Part shown: positions 42,961-52,515 of the stretch, piece by piece | Numbering within the stretch: the first letter of the stretch is position 1 | Layout of the letters: every line of letters begins with the position of its first letter | Source of the DNA: Sinorhizobium mexicanum | Lineage (GTDB): Bacteria; Pseudomonadota; Alphaproteobacteria; Rhizobiales; Rhizobiaceae | Length of the DNA: 64,000 bases | Reading direction: 5' to 3' | Assembly (NCBI RefSeq): GCF_013488225.1 | Contig: NZ_CP041238.1 | Location: 1,761,501-1,825,500, forward strand | Program-made: the position numbers and the translations under genes | The notes under the pieces: model-generated | What the model was told of the DNA's origin: nothing | The model's input: the letters and a program-made list of their open reading frames with translations, nothing else | Database searches by the model: none

Positions 42961-44103
42961 ATGCTTCTCTTGGAAAACACTGGAAAAGAACTTCTCAGGG
43001 CGCAGGGTGTGCGCCTCCCGCGCGGTCATCTTGTGAAAGACGACGTCGAGTTTCGCAGCGCAATCGTCCGCTTCGACGGACCTGTCGTCCTGAAGGCGCA
43101 AATCTTGTCGGGAGCGCGCGGTAAAAACGGGGGAATTCTCTTCGCCCGAAACCATGATGAAGCCAGCCGGGCGTTCCTGAGCCTGTTCGAGAGCACGGTG
43201 AACGGTCACGTCGTTAAAGAAATCCTGATCGAAGAACGGCTGGAAATCCTGGCTGAAAGGTACATGGGCGTCCTGGTGGATTCCGGCGACGTGTGGCTGC
43301 TCATCGGGCGTGACGGGGGTGTCGACGTCGAGGAGGCCAGCCAGAGAGATCCGGACAGCATCGTCCGCATCCCCATCGATTTTCTTCGGGGCATCCCGAG
43401 CGCGGAGGTCTTCGCGTCGTGTGAGCGCCTCGGGCTGACAGAGCCTCAAAGGTTCGTGAACATGGCGGAGCGTCTGTGGAAGGCGTTCCGCGCTGCCGAC
43501 GCGACCACCGCGGAGATCAATCCCGTTGCCGAACTGGCGGACGGATCGTTGGCGGCGCTGGACTCCCGCGTCGTTGTCGACGACTCCGCTCTGTTCCGGC
43601 ATCCCGAGCACGCGCAGAAGCAAACCTGCACAAACGACGGCTCGCTATCGCCGCCGCTCGAGAATCTCAAGGAACTCGGCGGCGGGAAGGTCCTGTACGC
43701 CGGGATCGGTGGCGGGATCGGGCTGACGATCGCCGACTGGATTGCCGACGAAGGTCAGAACGTTGCCGCGCTTCTCGACATCGATGACCTCATCCTGCAC
43801 CACCGGACCCGCGAGGGTACACTGGCCCTGTTGGATCGGCTGGACAACGACGAGTCTCTTCGCGTCGCCTTCCTGAACATAACGACCTGCGGGTACGACC
43901 TCGCAATCGTTGCGAACGATGTGTTCGCCGCGTTGGCAGCGCGCCCGCGCGATCGCGCCAAGCCCGTGGTCTTCCATTTTCATGGCAAGGGGGAGGACGA
44001 ATCCAGAAGGCTGTTCGACGCCAGCGGAATGCGGAACTTCGAAAACCTCAAGAGCGCGATTACGGAAGTCGTGTCGATCGCGAGCAGGGAGGCGGGCAAA
44101 TGA
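42961..44103 (+). CDS. succinyl-CoA synthetase beta-like (ATP-grasp) subunit
   Basis: A 380-residue protein of the SucC/malate-CoA-ligase beta family. The ATP-grasp start is LLLENTGKELLRAQGVRLPR with VVLKAQILSGARGKNGGI, and AEINPVAELADGSLAALDSRV marks the metal site. The C-terminal domain has GIGGGIGLTIADWI and FHFHGKGEDESRRLF, which diverge from the usual GGI/NIFGGI sequence of true SucC. It overlaps the alpha-like gene by four bases. The pair probably forms or breaks an acyl-CoA such as succinyl-, malyl- or another short dicarboxyl-CoA. Confidence 0.82.
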   Translation: MLLLENTGKELLRAQGVRLPRGHLVKDDVEFRSAIVRFDGPVVLKAQILSGARGKNGGILFARNHDEASRAFLSLFESTVNGHVVKEILIEERLEILAERYMGVLVDSGDVWLLIGRDGGVDVEEASQRDPDSIVRIPIDFLRGIPSAEVFASCERLGLTEPQRFVNMAERLWKAFRAADATTAEINPVAELADGSLAALDSRVVVDDSALFRHPEHAQKQTCTNDGSLSPPLENLKELGGGKVLYAGIGGGIGLTIADWIADEGQNVAALLDIDDLILHHRTREGTLALLDRLDNDESLRVAFLNITTCGYDLAIVANDVFAALAARPRDRAKPVVFHFHGKGEDESRRLFDASGMRNFENLKSAITEVVSIASREAGK

Positions 44104-44987
44104 GCATCCTGCTAAACGCGCTGACGCGGATCGTCTTTTACGGTGCCGACACGCCGCACGGCGCGCGCCAACGCAAAGCTCTATGTGAATCCGGCGCTCT
44201 CCTGGTGGCGTCGGTGGGGCAGGAGGGGCCCTCCGGCCCGGGAAGCAAGGCGGTTTACACAACCGCACGCGAGGCCGTCTCCTCGTCGGGCATAATTGAC
44301 CTCGCTGTCATCTTCAGTCCGCCTGCACGGGTACTCGAAGATACCAAGGATGCGCTTGCGGCGAATATTCGAAGCATACTGATCACTACCGAATACGTTC
44401 CGGTACACGACGCCCTCGAGTTGAAAGCCCTTTCCCATGCGGCGGGCGCGGTCCTCGTCGGTCCGAATTCCAGCGGCATTCTGACGCCGGGCGAGGCGAG
44501 GGCTGGATTTATCTGCAATTCAATCTGCATCCCGGGTCGGGTTGGGGTGGTCGCCAAAAGCGGCTCCGTGACCTTCGCAGCGATGTCGGAGATGAAATTT
44601 GCCGGGCTGGGGGTTAGCACCGTCGCTTCGATCGGTGGCGACCTCGTCAAGGGCACTGATTATCGCCGCCTGCTGGATCTCTTCGAGCGCGACCCGGAAA
44701 CGGACTGCGTTCTCATACTGGGGGAGGTCGGCGGTGCCGACGAGGAACTCGCCGCAGCTCACATCGCGAAACATATCGGCAAGCCAGTCGTCGCGTTCGT
44801 GTCCGGCAGGCTCGTCAAGCCGGGCCAGAATATCGGGCATGCGGGCGCGATCGTCACCCAGGGTCGCGGTGGTTACGAGGGAAAGGTCCGCGCGTTCAAG
44901 GAGGCCGGGGTGAGCGTGGCCGAACAGTTCTCCGACATCGTTCCGATGCTTCTGCGGTGTCCCGCGCCTCGGACGGCGAGGCGCTGA
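44100..44987 (+). CDS. succinyl-CoA synthetase alpha-like subunit
   Basis: A 295-residue SucD-like protein. The phospho-histidine is kept in GQNIGHAGAIV, and the partner Glu in ILGEVGGADEE. GRVGVVAKSGSVTFAAM matches the family's GxVGxxSRSGTL region. The N-terminal CoA-binding loop, normally GFTGKEG, is changed to YGADTPHGARQ. Catalysis thus looks possible but substrate or CoA contacts may differ from housekeeping SucD. A 7-bp perfect hairpin surrounds its stop codon. Confidence 0.82.
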   Translation: MSILLNALTRIVFYGADTPHGARQRKALCESGALLVASVGQEGPSGPGSKAVYTTAREAVSSSGIIDLAVIFSPPARVLEDTKDALAANIRSILITTEYVPVHDALELKALSHAAGAVLVGPNSSGILTPGEARAGFICNSICIPGRVGVVAKSGSVTFAAMSEMKFAGLGVSTVASIGGDLVKGTDYRRLLDLFERDPETDCVLILGEVGGADEELAAAHIAKHIGKPVVAFVSGRLVKPGQNIGHAGAIVTQGRGGYEGKVRAFKEAGVSVAEQFSDIVPMLLRCPAPRTARR

Positions 44988-44998
44988 GCAACTCAGCG
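44982..44998 (+). terminator. hairpin at the sucD-like stop codon
   Basis: CGCTGAG (44982-44988) and CTCAGCG (44992-44998) with a CAA loop; the TGA stop lies in the stem. No T-run follows, so it may protect the 3' end rather than terminate. Confidence 0.45.
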
Positions 44999-45083
44999 TG
45001 ACCAGGCGGACAGCGCCGCGACAATATGAGAGTCCGATTGACGAATTGATGCAACTCAACCGCAGAAGAGAAGGATACAGGGC

Positions 45084-45968
45084 ATGACCATGAGCTCCCA
45101 GAGAACGAACCTTCGCAAACTCGTCACCGCCGCTTCTTTGGCGGTGTGCGCGACGTTTCCGGCCTACGCCGACGATTATCCGACTGATCCCGTAGCGGCA
45201 GGTCTCGTTCCCGCCGCGCTTCGCTCCGAAGGAACTCTGCGGATCGCGATGCCCGACCAAGGCAAACCGTATAACTATCAGGAGGGCAATGAGCTGAAAG
45301 GCATGGAGCCGGACCTGGCGCGCGCGATCGCGGCGACGTTGGGCCTAAAGCCGGAAATGACCTTGGTGCCTTACACAGCAGCGCTACCTGGCCTCCAGTC
45401 GGACAAGTTCTCCGTCTCGTTCGGACAGTTTTACATTCGCGCGGAAAGGCTCGAAGTCGTCGATTTCGTGAGTGACTGGAAAACTTTCAATGTCTTCCTG
45501 GTTACCGAAAAAAGCGGTCTTCGGCCGACCGACTTCAAGGACCTGTGTGGTCGCAGAGCGGGTGCGATGGCAGGAACGGTGAACCTCGAAGGACTGCAGA
45601 AGAATGCCGACAAATGCGCGGAAGGGAAAATCGACGTCCAGGCGTTCCCCTCAATGGCGAGTGCCGTTCTCGCACTGAGCAGCGGTCGCGTCGATGCCGT
45701 ATTTGTCGACCCGCAGATATCTCGTGAAGCACAGAAAACCGAGAAGGGCCTTGTCGAAAGCGGCACGCTTGGGGAGGGCCTTACGGCGATCGCAATCGCC
45801 CGCAACGAGAAGACCAAGGGGCTTCCCGAAGCCATCCAGGCCGCCTTGGTTCATCTGGACAAAACGGGCGAATACAAGAAGCTCCTGACCGCGCACGAAA
45901 CCGATTACGGTGCATTGACGCAATTCGACATTTATACGAAAGGCTCAACGCCTCCCGTTTACGAGTAA
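45084..45968 (+). CDS. amino-acid ABC transporter substrate-binding protein
   Basis: A 294-residue SBP_bac_3-type periplasmic protein with a signal peptide (cleavage after AYA near residue 29). LRIAMPDQGKPYNYQEGNEL, GLQSDKFSVSFGQFYIRAER and AFPSMASAVLALSSGRVDAV closely parallel the protein at 49880-50767, so the two are paralogues. No permease is next to it, and it probably feeds the permease/ATPase encoded at 48049-49744. AGAAGGATACAGGGC precedes the start; an ATG at 45090 is an alternative. Confidence 0.9.
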   Translation: MTMSSQRTNLRKLVTAASLAVCATFPAYADDYPTDPVAAGLVPAALRSEGTLRIAMPDQGKPYNYQEGNELKGMEPDLARAIAATLGLKPEMTLVPYTAALPGLQSDKFSVSFGQFYIRAERLEVVDFVSDWKTFNVFLVTEKSGLRPTDFKDLCGRRAGAMAGTVNLEGLQKNADKCAEGKIDVQAFPSMASAVLALSSGRVDAVFVDPQISREAQKTEKGLVESGTLGEGLTAIAIARNEKTKGLPEAIQAALVHLDKTGEYKKLLTAHETDYGALTQFDIYTKGSTPPVYE

Positions 45969-45974
45969 ACCGGG

Positions 45975-46007
45975 GACGCGCCAGCCCACACTAAGGTTTG
46001 GCGCGTC
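45975..46007. terminator. bidirectional terminator between convergent genes
   Basis: GACGCGCCA (45975-45983) and TGGCGCGTC (45999-46007) form a 9-bp perfect stem between the stops of the binding-protein gene (plus) and the LysR gene (minus). It overlaps the LysR stop. Confidence 0.65.
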
Positions 46008-46944
46008 AATCTCCACTGCTATAGCTGACTTCCGATGAGCACGCTTTCGATTGCGCGACGAGCCATCGCCGAAACGCCTTGGCGGCGCTGCTCAGCCTGA
46101 TTTCTTCCCTCCAGCAAACATGGTAGCCGTTTTCGCCGTCCGTCGAGTGTTCGAAGAGGCGGACCAACCGCCCTTTAGCCAAGTCATCCGCGATCAGCGT
46201 ACTCCTGCAAAGGCCTATCCCCTGGCCGTGCAGCGTCGCTGCAATGGCCATGTGCTGGTCGTGGAGAACGAGCTCATGGCTCAACGGGAAATCCGTTAGT
46301 CCCTGACTGGCGAACCATTGTCTCCAGCAGGAGAGATTCTGATCGTGGATCAGTTGGTGGCGGCGAAGATCTGTTGTTTCGCGCACCTGCCCGTGCCTTT
46401 TCAGGTATTCCGGCGTGCACACCACAATCAGCGACCCGCCGAGGATTTGCTGGCTCATGTACCCCTCCCAAGTGCCGCTTCCGTATCGTATGCGCAGGTC
46501 GGCGGCGTCGTTCGGGGCGGATTCGCCCATCAGGGTGTAACGGAGGTTAACGTTCACGCGCGAGTGCTTCGAGAAAAATTCCGACAGCCGCGGGATGAGC
46601 CAGTGTATGGCGAAAGATGGGAGGCTCGCCACGGTTACGGTGTCCTGCTGTTCGTTCTCGATCAGCGTTTCCGTTCGGTCTCGGACCAGCGCCAAGGCTT
46701 GAGCGACCGCCACGAAGTATTCGCGACCTGCCAGGGTAAGGGAAAGAGAGCGACCGCGTCTTTCGAACAGCTTGATCCCGAGAGCGTCTTCCAACTGTCT
46801 GAGCTGGTGGCTGATGGCGGATTGCGTGATGCACAACTCGAGGGCCGCGTCCTTTGCCGATCCCGTTCTTCCCACGGATTCAAACGCACGGAGGGCATGC
46901 AGGGGAGGTAAGCCTGACCGCAGTTTATGCGGGCCTTGCAACAT
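46006..46944 (-). CDS. LysR-family transcriptional regulator (GcvA-like)
   Basis: A 312-residue regulator. The N-terminal helix-turn-helix is RTGSAKDAALELCITQSAIS with HQLRQLEDALGIKLFERRGR, close to GcvA/AmpR-type LysR proteins. The C-terminal effector domain follows from about residue 100. It lies 53 bp downstream of the aldolase-like gene on the same strand and convergent with a binding-protein gene, so it probably controls the ABC importer. No T-N11-A operator was identified with confidence. Confidence 0.92.
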   Translation of the reverse strand: MLQGPHKLRSGLPPLHALRAFESVGRTGSAKDAALELCITQSAISHQLRQLEDALGIKLFERRGRSLSLTLAGREYFVAVAQALALVRDRTETLIENEQQDTVTVASLPSFAIHWLIPRLSEFFSKHSRVNVNLRYTLMGESAPNDAADLRIRYGSGTWEGYMSQQILGGSLIVVCTPEYLKRHGQVRETTDLRRHQLIHDQNLSCWRQWFASQGLTDFPLSHELVLHDQHMAIAATLHGQGIGLCRSTLIADDLAKGRLVRLFEHSTDGENGYHVCWREEIRLSSAAKAFRRWLVAQSKACSSEVSYSSGD

Positions 46945-46997
46945 CTTGGACCTCCTCCTGAGGTGGATCTAGCCTTCAGACAGCTTCCGGAGCGACT

Positions 46998-48035
46998 TCA
47001 AAATGCGGGGTACTCGCTCTTGAATGACGCTCTCGCATGCGCCATGCGCATGTCACCGCTCGGAGCCAGCTTTCGGTGCCAAGACTTCCCGCATTTGCGA
47101 AGCAGCGTCTGGATATCTTCGATGTAGCGTTCAGTGTCATGGCCCCGCAGTGCGGCACGAACGCCGCCGATGTCAGGAAACCGCTTTGCAGCTTCACCCC
47201 ACATCACACGGCCCGCCAGGTAGCCGCTTGCGCCTGCCCGGAAAGCAAAGGTCAGGGTTCGCCGATAGGCATCGCGGCCAGCTCCGGCAGACATCATTAC
47301 CCACGGCCGATCGAGCAGGGAGTCAATACGATTGTACGCGGACTGCACGTTAGCGCTGGCGGCGCTGCCGTCGTCGGGATCGACAAGATCGCGGTTGCGA
47401 ATGGGATTTTCGAGTTGAAAAAGATCCAGCCCGTAGCGCTCCTTGCGCAGTTCGCAGAGCGTTTCTTCTAGGATCGCCGGTTGCTTGTGCGGTTCCCATT
47501 GATCCGGGTTCACCTCGCCCGGGAACGCGTAGGCCATGGGGCAAATGAGAAACGCGATGTCATGTCGCCTGCATTCACGCCCAATCGCTTCAACGAATTC
47601 TCTTTGGTGTCGCAGGGTGTCGGGAGAGGCCTCAGGCCGATACCAGACGGTTACCTTCACGGCATCGGCACCCAGTCGTTTGATTTTCTCTACCGACCAG
47701 CCCGGATTCAGGAAGTTCCGCCTTCCACCCTGGTCTTCGTCGCAGGTGCCTGCTTCGGCTGCCACGATCAATCCTCGGGACGGGTCCAGACTGCCATAAC
47801 CATATGGATAGCCGTAGTCCGGATCGACCTGTATTGCCGTGCCAGACGACGACAGCAGTTCGATCAACGTCTTTTTCAGCGCGCCGATTTCGTCGTAAGT
47901 CGCGACATCGCGTCCTACACACTCGGCCACTAGCGCCTCCACGGCAGGACGCTGATCGACGGCATTCATCATAAAGAAGCCGTCGGGGCTCGAAAGACGG
48001 CGCATTGACCAAAGTTTTCCGGCCGACATTTCCAT
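46998..48035 (-). CDS. tagatose-1,6-bisphosphate-aldolase-like protein (LacD/class I aldolase fold)
   Basis: A protein of about 345 residues from the ATG at 48035 (an in-frame ATG at 48083 would overlap the ATPase gene). The fold is a TIM barrel of the LacD/DUF2090 type. The Schiff-base Lys is expected in RLGADAVKVTVWYRPEAS, with VAAEAGTCDEDQGGRRNFL before it and MMSAGAGRDAYRRTLTFAFR after it. LacD cleaves tagatose-bisphosphate, but no sugar kinase or sugar transporter is here. Co-transcription with an amino-acid-type ABC importer suggests a different aldol or retro-aldol substrate. Confidence 0.8.
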   Translation of the reverse strand: MEMSAGKLWSMRRLSSPDGFFMMNAVDQRPAVEALVAECVGRDVATYDEIGALKKTLIELLSSSGTAIQVDPDYGYPYGYGSLDPSRGLIVAAEAGTCDEDQGGRRNFLNPGWSVEKIKRLGADAVKVTVWYRPEASPDTLRHQREFVEAIGRECRRHDIAFLICPMAYAFPGEVNPDQWEPHKQPAILEETLCELRKERYGLDLFQLENPIRNRDLVDPDDGSAASANVQSAYNRIDSLLDRPWVMMSAGAGRDAYRRTLTFAFRAGASGYLAGRVMWGEAAKRFPDIGGVRAALRGHDTERYIEDIQTLLRKCGKSWHRKLAPSGDMRMAHARASFKSEYPAF

Positions 48036-48048
48036 CGCGCGGCCGCCC

Positions 48049-48843
48049 CTATCGCCGCACCTTGCCGAAGAAGGCTTGTGCACGTTCGGTTTGGGGTGAG
48101 TTGAAAATGGCCTCCGGGGACCCCTGTTCGACTATGTAGCCTCCGTCCATGAAGGTGACCGTATCGGCGACCTCGCGGGCAAAACCCATCTCGTGAGTGA
48201 CGACGACCATCGTCATGCCCTCGTTGGCGAGTTCCTTCATCACACCCAGCACCTCGCCGACTAGCTCGGGGTCCAGAGCGCTCGTGGGCTCGTCGAAGAG
48301 CATGACCTTGGGACGCATCGCGAGCGCGCGCGCAATGGCCACGCGTTGCTGCTGGCCGCCGGAGAGTGTGCGAGGATAGGCGTCGCGCTTATGCGCAAGA
48401 CCAACCTTCCTGAGAAGCACCATCGCGTAGTCGATAGCCTCGGCCCTTGAGACGTTCTTTACACCGACCGGCGCTTCGATGATGTTTTGCAGGACAGTCA
48501 TATGCGGAAAGAGGTTGAAGCTCTGAAACACCATCCCGATGTCTATCCGTGTTTTGGCGATCTCATTGGGTCTCAGTTCGTAGAGCTTTCCGTTACGCTC
48601 GCGGTATCCGACAAGTTTCCCGGCTACCGACAAACGTCCGCCATCGATGCGCTCCAAATGGTTCATGCAGCGCAGGAACGTGCTTTTGCCCGATCCTGAC
48701 GGTCCAAGGATGCAGGCTACCTTGCCGTAAGACACGTCGAAATCGATACCCTTCAGCACTTCCAGCGGGCCGTAGCGTTTCCGCACGCCTTCCGCAACGA
48801 CTGCCAGCGCGCCATTTTCGACGCCAGTTTTATTTGTGGTCAT
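48049..48843 (-). CDS. amino-acid ABC transporter ATP-binding protein
   Basis: A 264-residue PAAT ATPase. Walker A is GPSGSGKST, the signature is [15 protein letters not shown] and Walker B is [12 protein letters not shown]. The ATG at 48843 is preferred; it overlaps the permease stop by 14 bp and has GAGGAAAG upstream. A longer frame to 48930 would lie wholly inside the permease gene. It belongs to the minus-strand operon SBP-permease-ATPase-aldolase. Confidence 0.9.
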   Translation of the reverse strand: MTTNKTGVENGALAVVAEGVRKRYGPLEVLKGIDFDVSYGKVACILGPSGSGKSTFLRCMNHLERIDGGRLSVAGKLVGYRERNGKLYELRPNEIAKTRIDIGMVFQSFNLFPHMTVLQNIIEAPVGVKNVSRAEAIDYAMVLLRKVGLAHKRDAYPRTLSGGQQQRVAIARALAMRPKVMLFDEPTSALDPELVGEVLGVMKELANEGMTMVVVTHEMGFAREVADTVTFMDGGYIVEQGSPEAIFNSPQTERAQAFFGKVRR

Positions 48844-49744
48844 CGTCGTCGCTTTCCTCATCGATTGCTGTAGAACGAGTTGATGCAAGGTCACTCCTGC
48901 CGAAATGACGCTCGAGGTAATGTTGTCCAATCGACAGCACGGTCGTGATCAGGAGGTACCATAGCGACGCGACGATCAGCAGCGGTATCGTTTGGAAGGT
49001 AGTCGAGTAGATCAATTGTGCGGAATACAGGAGTTCCTGAAGCGCGATCACGCTTACGACGGACGTGGTTTTGAGCATTCCGATTAGCTGGTTGCCCGTC
49101 GGCGGAATGATCACCCTCATCGCCTGCGGGAGAATGATGCGGACGAGAATTCGGCGGCTGCTCATCCCAAGGGCCTCTGCGGCTTCGCGTTGTCCCGGAT
49201 GAACGGCATTGAGGCCCGACCGCACGATCTCGGACATGTACGCAGCCTCGTTCAGGCCGAGACCGAGGGCGGCGGCGACGTAGACGGTGATGTATGTGTT
49301 GGCGTCCAGGCTCGCGAAAGTCGGGCCGAAAGGAATCCCGATCTCGATCACCGGATAGAGGGCCGCGATATTGTACCAGAAGATGAGCTGGACCAGCAGC
49401 GGCGTTCCGCGAAAGGCCCACGCGTATGCGGCTGCGGACTGGCTGAGAACAGGGTTCTTCGATGAACGCATGACGGCGACGACCGTACCGAGGGTGACGC
49501 CGATGAACATGGCCACGACCGTCAGCCACAGGGTGTTGTAGAGACCGGAAAGGATCGAGGCGTCAAAAAGATAGTCCCATACCACCTGCCACTGGAAGCG
49601 CGGGTTGGTTACCGCTGATCGAACCATGGCGGCGAGGACTAGAAGGATCAGCGCGCCCGCAAACCACCGTCCGTAGTAACGGACCCGAACGACGGGCATG
49701 TCGACCAGGCGAGATTGCTGTGCGCGTACATCGGTGTTGGACAT
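48830..49744 (-). CDS. amino-acid ABC transporter permease
   Basis: A 304-residue permease of the His/Glu/Gln/Arg family, longer than usual because of N- and C-terminal extensions. The C-terminus is very acidic (EESDDDDHK). The EAA loop is [23 protein letters not shown]. An upstream ATG at 49762 lacks a ribosome site. A single permease gene implies a homodimeric channel. It lies 135 bp after the binding-protein gene with a hairpin between. Confidence 0.88.
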   Translation of the reverse strand: MSNTDVRAQQSRLVDMPVVRVRYYGRWFAGALILLVLAAMVRSAVTNPRFQWQVVWDYLFDASILSGLYNTLWLTVVAMFIGVTLGTVVAVMRSSKNPVLSQSAAAYAWAFRGTPLLVQLIFWYNIAALYPVIEIGIPFGPTFASLDANTYITVYVAAALGLGLNEAAYMSEIVRSGLNAVHPGQREAAEALGMSSRRILVRIILPQAMRVIIPPTGNQLIGMLKTTSVVSVIALQELLYSAQLIYSTTFQTIPLLIVASLWYLLITTVLSIGQHYLERHFGRSDLASTRSTAIDEESDDDDHK

Positions 49745-49847
49745 CACCGTATTCCACTTCATTGGGAGACACGAAGAACGAGATTTCTTGCGCTATAACC
49801 GCCACCTGGCGATTGTCTGCATCAAGGCAGGTTCGGCGAGAGGGGAT

Positions 49848-49864
49848 CGCCGCCCATGGCGGCG
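49848..49864. repeat. perfect GC hairpin between binding-protein and permease genes
   Basis: CGCCGCC-CAT-GGCGGCG, a 7-bp perfect stem. In the minus-strand message it sits just after the binding-protein stop. Such hairpins often stabilise the abundant binding-protein mRNA relative to the permease part; this role is inferred. Confidence 0.6.
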
Positions 49865-49879
49865 GCCCCGACGTCGGAA

Positions 49880-50767
49880 CTATTCTTCCTTGTAGACGGG
49901 AGGGTTCGATCCTTCTGCATAGATCGCGGCTTCCTCGATCGCGCCGTATGCGGTCTCGTTCTTCTCGAGAATGCGCCTGTACTCTCCCGACTTGATGAGG
50001 TGATCGAGCGCCGCCTTGCTGGCGTCCAGCATCTGCGTTGAGTTTTCGTTGCGAGCTACCGCGATGGCACAGAAACCGCCCCCAAGCTTCCCGGTGTTCA
50101 CGAGGCCGGGGGTTGCACGCATCATGTCACTTGCGACGCCAATATCGGCGCGGACGGCATCCACACGTCCGCTGACAAGAGCGAGAACTGCGCTGCTGCT
50201 GTTAGGAAACGCCTCGACCTTGATTCGCGTGCCGTCTGCGCAGTCGTTCTTGGCCTTCTCGAGCGCTACCTGGTCTACGGATCCGGTCATGACAGCCACC
50301 GACTTGCCGCAGACGTCGGAGACCGTCGCCGGCATAAAACCCTTGTCCTTGTTCACGAGGAAGGTCGCATATGTCTGCCAGCTCGTAATGAAGTCCGCGG
50401 TCTTCATTCTCTCCGCCGTGATGTAGAATTCGCCGAAAGAGATGTCGAACTTGTTTGCCTGCAGACCGGTAAGCGCAGAAGCAAAAGGTATCAGTGTGAC
50501 TTCCGCTTCCAGCCCCATCGTCGCTGCCAACGCATTGGCAAGGTCGACGTCCATGCCCTTCAGTTCGTTTCCGACCTTGTACGCGAAGGGCTTGCCCTGG
50601 TCGGGCATCGCGATCCGAAGCTTTCCGGCTTCCTTGATCGCCGCAGGAACTTTCTCCACGACTTCGGGAACGGCCGCGCTGTCCTGGGCGAAAGCGGGAG
50701 CAACACCCGCGACGACGAACAGCATTACGGCCAAGCCTTTAAGCCCGCGGCTAAGGGGGTGCAGCAT
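49880..50767 (-). CDS. amino-acid ABC transporter substrate-binding protein, paralogue
   Basis: A 295-residue periplasmic SBP_bac_3 protein with a signal peptide (cleavage after AFA near residue 27). LRIAMPDQGKPFAYKVGNEL and GLQANKFDISFGEFYITAER are nearly the same as in the protein at 45084. GGAGG lies 7 nt before the ATG. It is the first gene of a minus-strand operon with permease, ATPase and the LacD-like gene. Two binding proteins for one channel would broaden its substrate range. Confidence 0.92.
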   Translation of the reverse strand: MLHPLSRGLKGLAVMLFVVAGVAPAFAQDSAAVPEVVEKVPAAIKEAGKLRIAMPDQGKPFAYKVGNELKGMDVDLANALAATMGLEAEVTLIPFASALTGLQANKFDISFGEFYITAERMKTADFITSWQTYATFLVNKDKGFMPATVSDVCGKSVAVMTGSVDQVALEKAKNDCADGTRIKVEAFPNSSSAVLALVSGRVDAVRADIGVASDMMRATPGLVNTGKLGGGFCAIAVARNENSTQMLDASKAALDHLIKSGEYRRILEKNETAYGAIEEAAIYAEGSNPPVYKEE

Positions 50768-50978
50768 ATTCTAACCTCCAGTTTGAAACGCGGCCGCACA
50801 TGGTTTCCATTCCCGATTTCTATGAGGTACGGCTCGCGATGATTAGTATACGCACAAGTTTAATATATAGTCTAGTGCGTTTGTTTTTATCCCATCAGGA
50901 TTTTCGAGTGTCGCGAATGCCTAACTCGGGTCGCTTTCTGGCTTCGCTGCGCGACCAAGCTGCTTCCCCGATGAACGT

Positions 50979-51010
50979 AAAAAGGCCCACCGCTGAAAGC
51001 GGCAGGCCCG
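50979..51010 (-). terminator. intrinsic terminator of the gabT-gabD operon
   Basis: Read on the minus strand, GGCC-TG-CCGCT / AGCGG-TG-GGCC form a stem with a 3-nt loop (51008 to 50984) followed by TTTTTA. It lies 27 bp after the gabD stop. The remaining 210 bp up to the next gene (50768) hold an AT-rich promoter-like stretch around 50845-50885 and no gene. Confidence 0.8.
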
Positions 51011-51034
51011 GGCCGTTCGTTTGAAACGCGACGT

Positions 51035-52513
51035 CTAAACGCTGAGGCAGAGGTATTTCATCTCGGTGTAGTCATCGAGGCCGTACTTCGATCCCTCGCG
51101 GCCTTGGCCTGACTGCTTTACACCACCGAACGGCGCGACTTCCGTGGAAATTAAACCCGTATTGATGCCCACCATGCCGTACTCGAGTTCTTCCGCGACG
51201 CGGAAGATTCGGGAGACATCCCTGGAGTAGAAATACGAGGCCAAGCCGAATTCAGTGTTGTTCGCCAGGAGGACGACCTCCTCTTCGGTGTCGAACTTGA
51301 AAAGCGGGGCGACCGGTCCAAACGTCTCCTCGCGAGCGACCTTCATCTCGGTCGTCACGCCTGTGAGAACGGTAGGCTCGAAAAACAGGCCGCCTTTCTT
51401 GTGCGGCTTCCCGCCGACTACGATGGCGGCACCCTTTGAAACCGCGTCCTCGATATGCTCTTCGACCTTGGCGAGGGCTTTACGATCAATGAGCGGCCCC
51501 GCATTCACTCCGTGTTCGAAGCCGTCGCCAACCGTCATCGCCGCGACACGGTCGGCGAGCTTTCTCGCGAACTCATCGTAGATGCCTGACTGGACGTATA
51601 AACGGTTCGCGCAGACACAGGTCTGCCCGTTGTTCCTGTACTTCGAGACCATCGCGCCCTCGACCGCCGCATCGACGTCGGCGTCGTCGAAGACAACGAA
51701 GGGTGCGTTACCGCCCAACTCCAAACCGAGTTTGAGGATCTGGTCGGCTCCCTGGCGCGCCAGGACCCGTCCCACCTCGGTAGACCCGGTAAAGGTGAGC
51801 TTTCGAACCTTGGCGTTTTCGGTGAACTCCTTGCCAATCGAAGGCGAGTCCTTGGACGTAATGACATTGAAGATGCCTGCCGGAACTCCTGCGCGTTCGG
51901 CGAGCAGCGCGAGAGACAGCGCGGAAAGCGGCGTCTCTTTTGCGGGCTTTGAAATCATCGCGCACCCGGCGGCGATCGCCGGGGCCATCTTTCTCGCCAG
52001 CATAGCGTTCGGGAAATTCCAAGGGGTGATAGCCGCGACGACGCCGACTGGCTGCTTCACAACCAGGATACGCTTGTCGGAAAGGTGTCCGGGTATCACG
52101 TCGCCGTAGAGCCTCTTGGCCTCTTCGCCGAACCACTCGACGTAGGATGCGCCATACAGGATCTCGCCGCGCGCCTCGAGGAAGGGCTTGCCCATCTCAA
52201 GCGTGAGGATGGTGGCGAGGTCGTCCGCATTCTGGACGATGAGATCAAACAGCTTGCGGAGTACGGCGGCTCGCTCCTTGCCCGTCTTTTTGGCCCAAGC
52301 CTTCTGTGCCCCGTATGCAGCTTCGATCGCTCTCCTTGCTTCCGCGCGGTTCATGTCGGGAAGGGTTGCAAGAACTTCCCCGGTGGAGGGATTTGTGACG
52401 TCGAATGTGCTTCCGCTGTCGCTGGCGGCAACCCATTCACCAACGATCAGCGCCTTGTCGACTGCGAGGCTCGGGTCCTTGAGCCTGGAGAGGACGGAAT
52501 CTGACAGCGTCAT
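51035..52513 (-). CDS. gabD: NADP-dependent succinate-semialdehyde dehydrogenase
   Basis: A 492-residue GabD. Motifs are [28 protein letters not shown], Glu about 265 in LELGGNAPF, Cys about 299 in [10 protein letters not shown] and [13 protein letters not shown]. The ATG at 52513 has AAGGAGG seven bases upstream and follows the gabT stop by two bases, so the genes are coupled. Together they convert 4-aminobutyrate to succinate. A paralogue lies at 301-1809. Confidence 0.94.
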   Translation of the reverse strand: MTLSDSVLSRLKDPSLAVDKALIVGEWVAASDSGSTFDVTNPSTGEVLATLPDMNRAEARRAIEAAYGAQKAWAKKTGKERAAVLRKLFDLIVQNADDLATILTLEMGKPFLEARGEILYGASYVEWFGEEAKRLYGDVIPGHLSDKRILVVKQPVGVVAAITPWNFPNAMLARKMAPAIAAGCAMISKPAKETPLSALSLALLAERAGVPAGIFNVITSKDSPSIGKEFTENAKVRKLTFTGSTEVGRVLARQGADQILKLGLELGGNAPFVVFDDADVDAAVEGAMVSKYRNNGQTCVCANRLYVQSGIYDEFARKLADRVAAMTVGDGFEHGVNAGPLIDRKALAKVEEHIEDAVSKGAAIVVGGKPHKKGGLFFEPTVLTGVTTEMKVAREETFGPVAPLFKFDTEEEVVLLANNTEFGLASYFYSRDVSRIFRVAEELEYGMVGINTGLISTEVAPFGGVKQSGQGREGSKYGLDDYTEMKYLCLSV

Positions 52514-52515
52514 TC

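Noticed and set aside
41602..43623. 673-codon open frame on the minus strand
   Set aside because: It lies antisense to the aldehyde dehydrogenase and SucC-like genes, has no recognisable domain, and is a typical open shadow in GC-rich sequence.
50840..50890. AT-rich GATTAGTATACGC stretch as a TACT box upstream of the binding-protein gene
   Set aside because: The minus-strand reading TACTAATCATCG lacks the right half and has no second copy at the right distance; it is kept only as likely promoter sequence.
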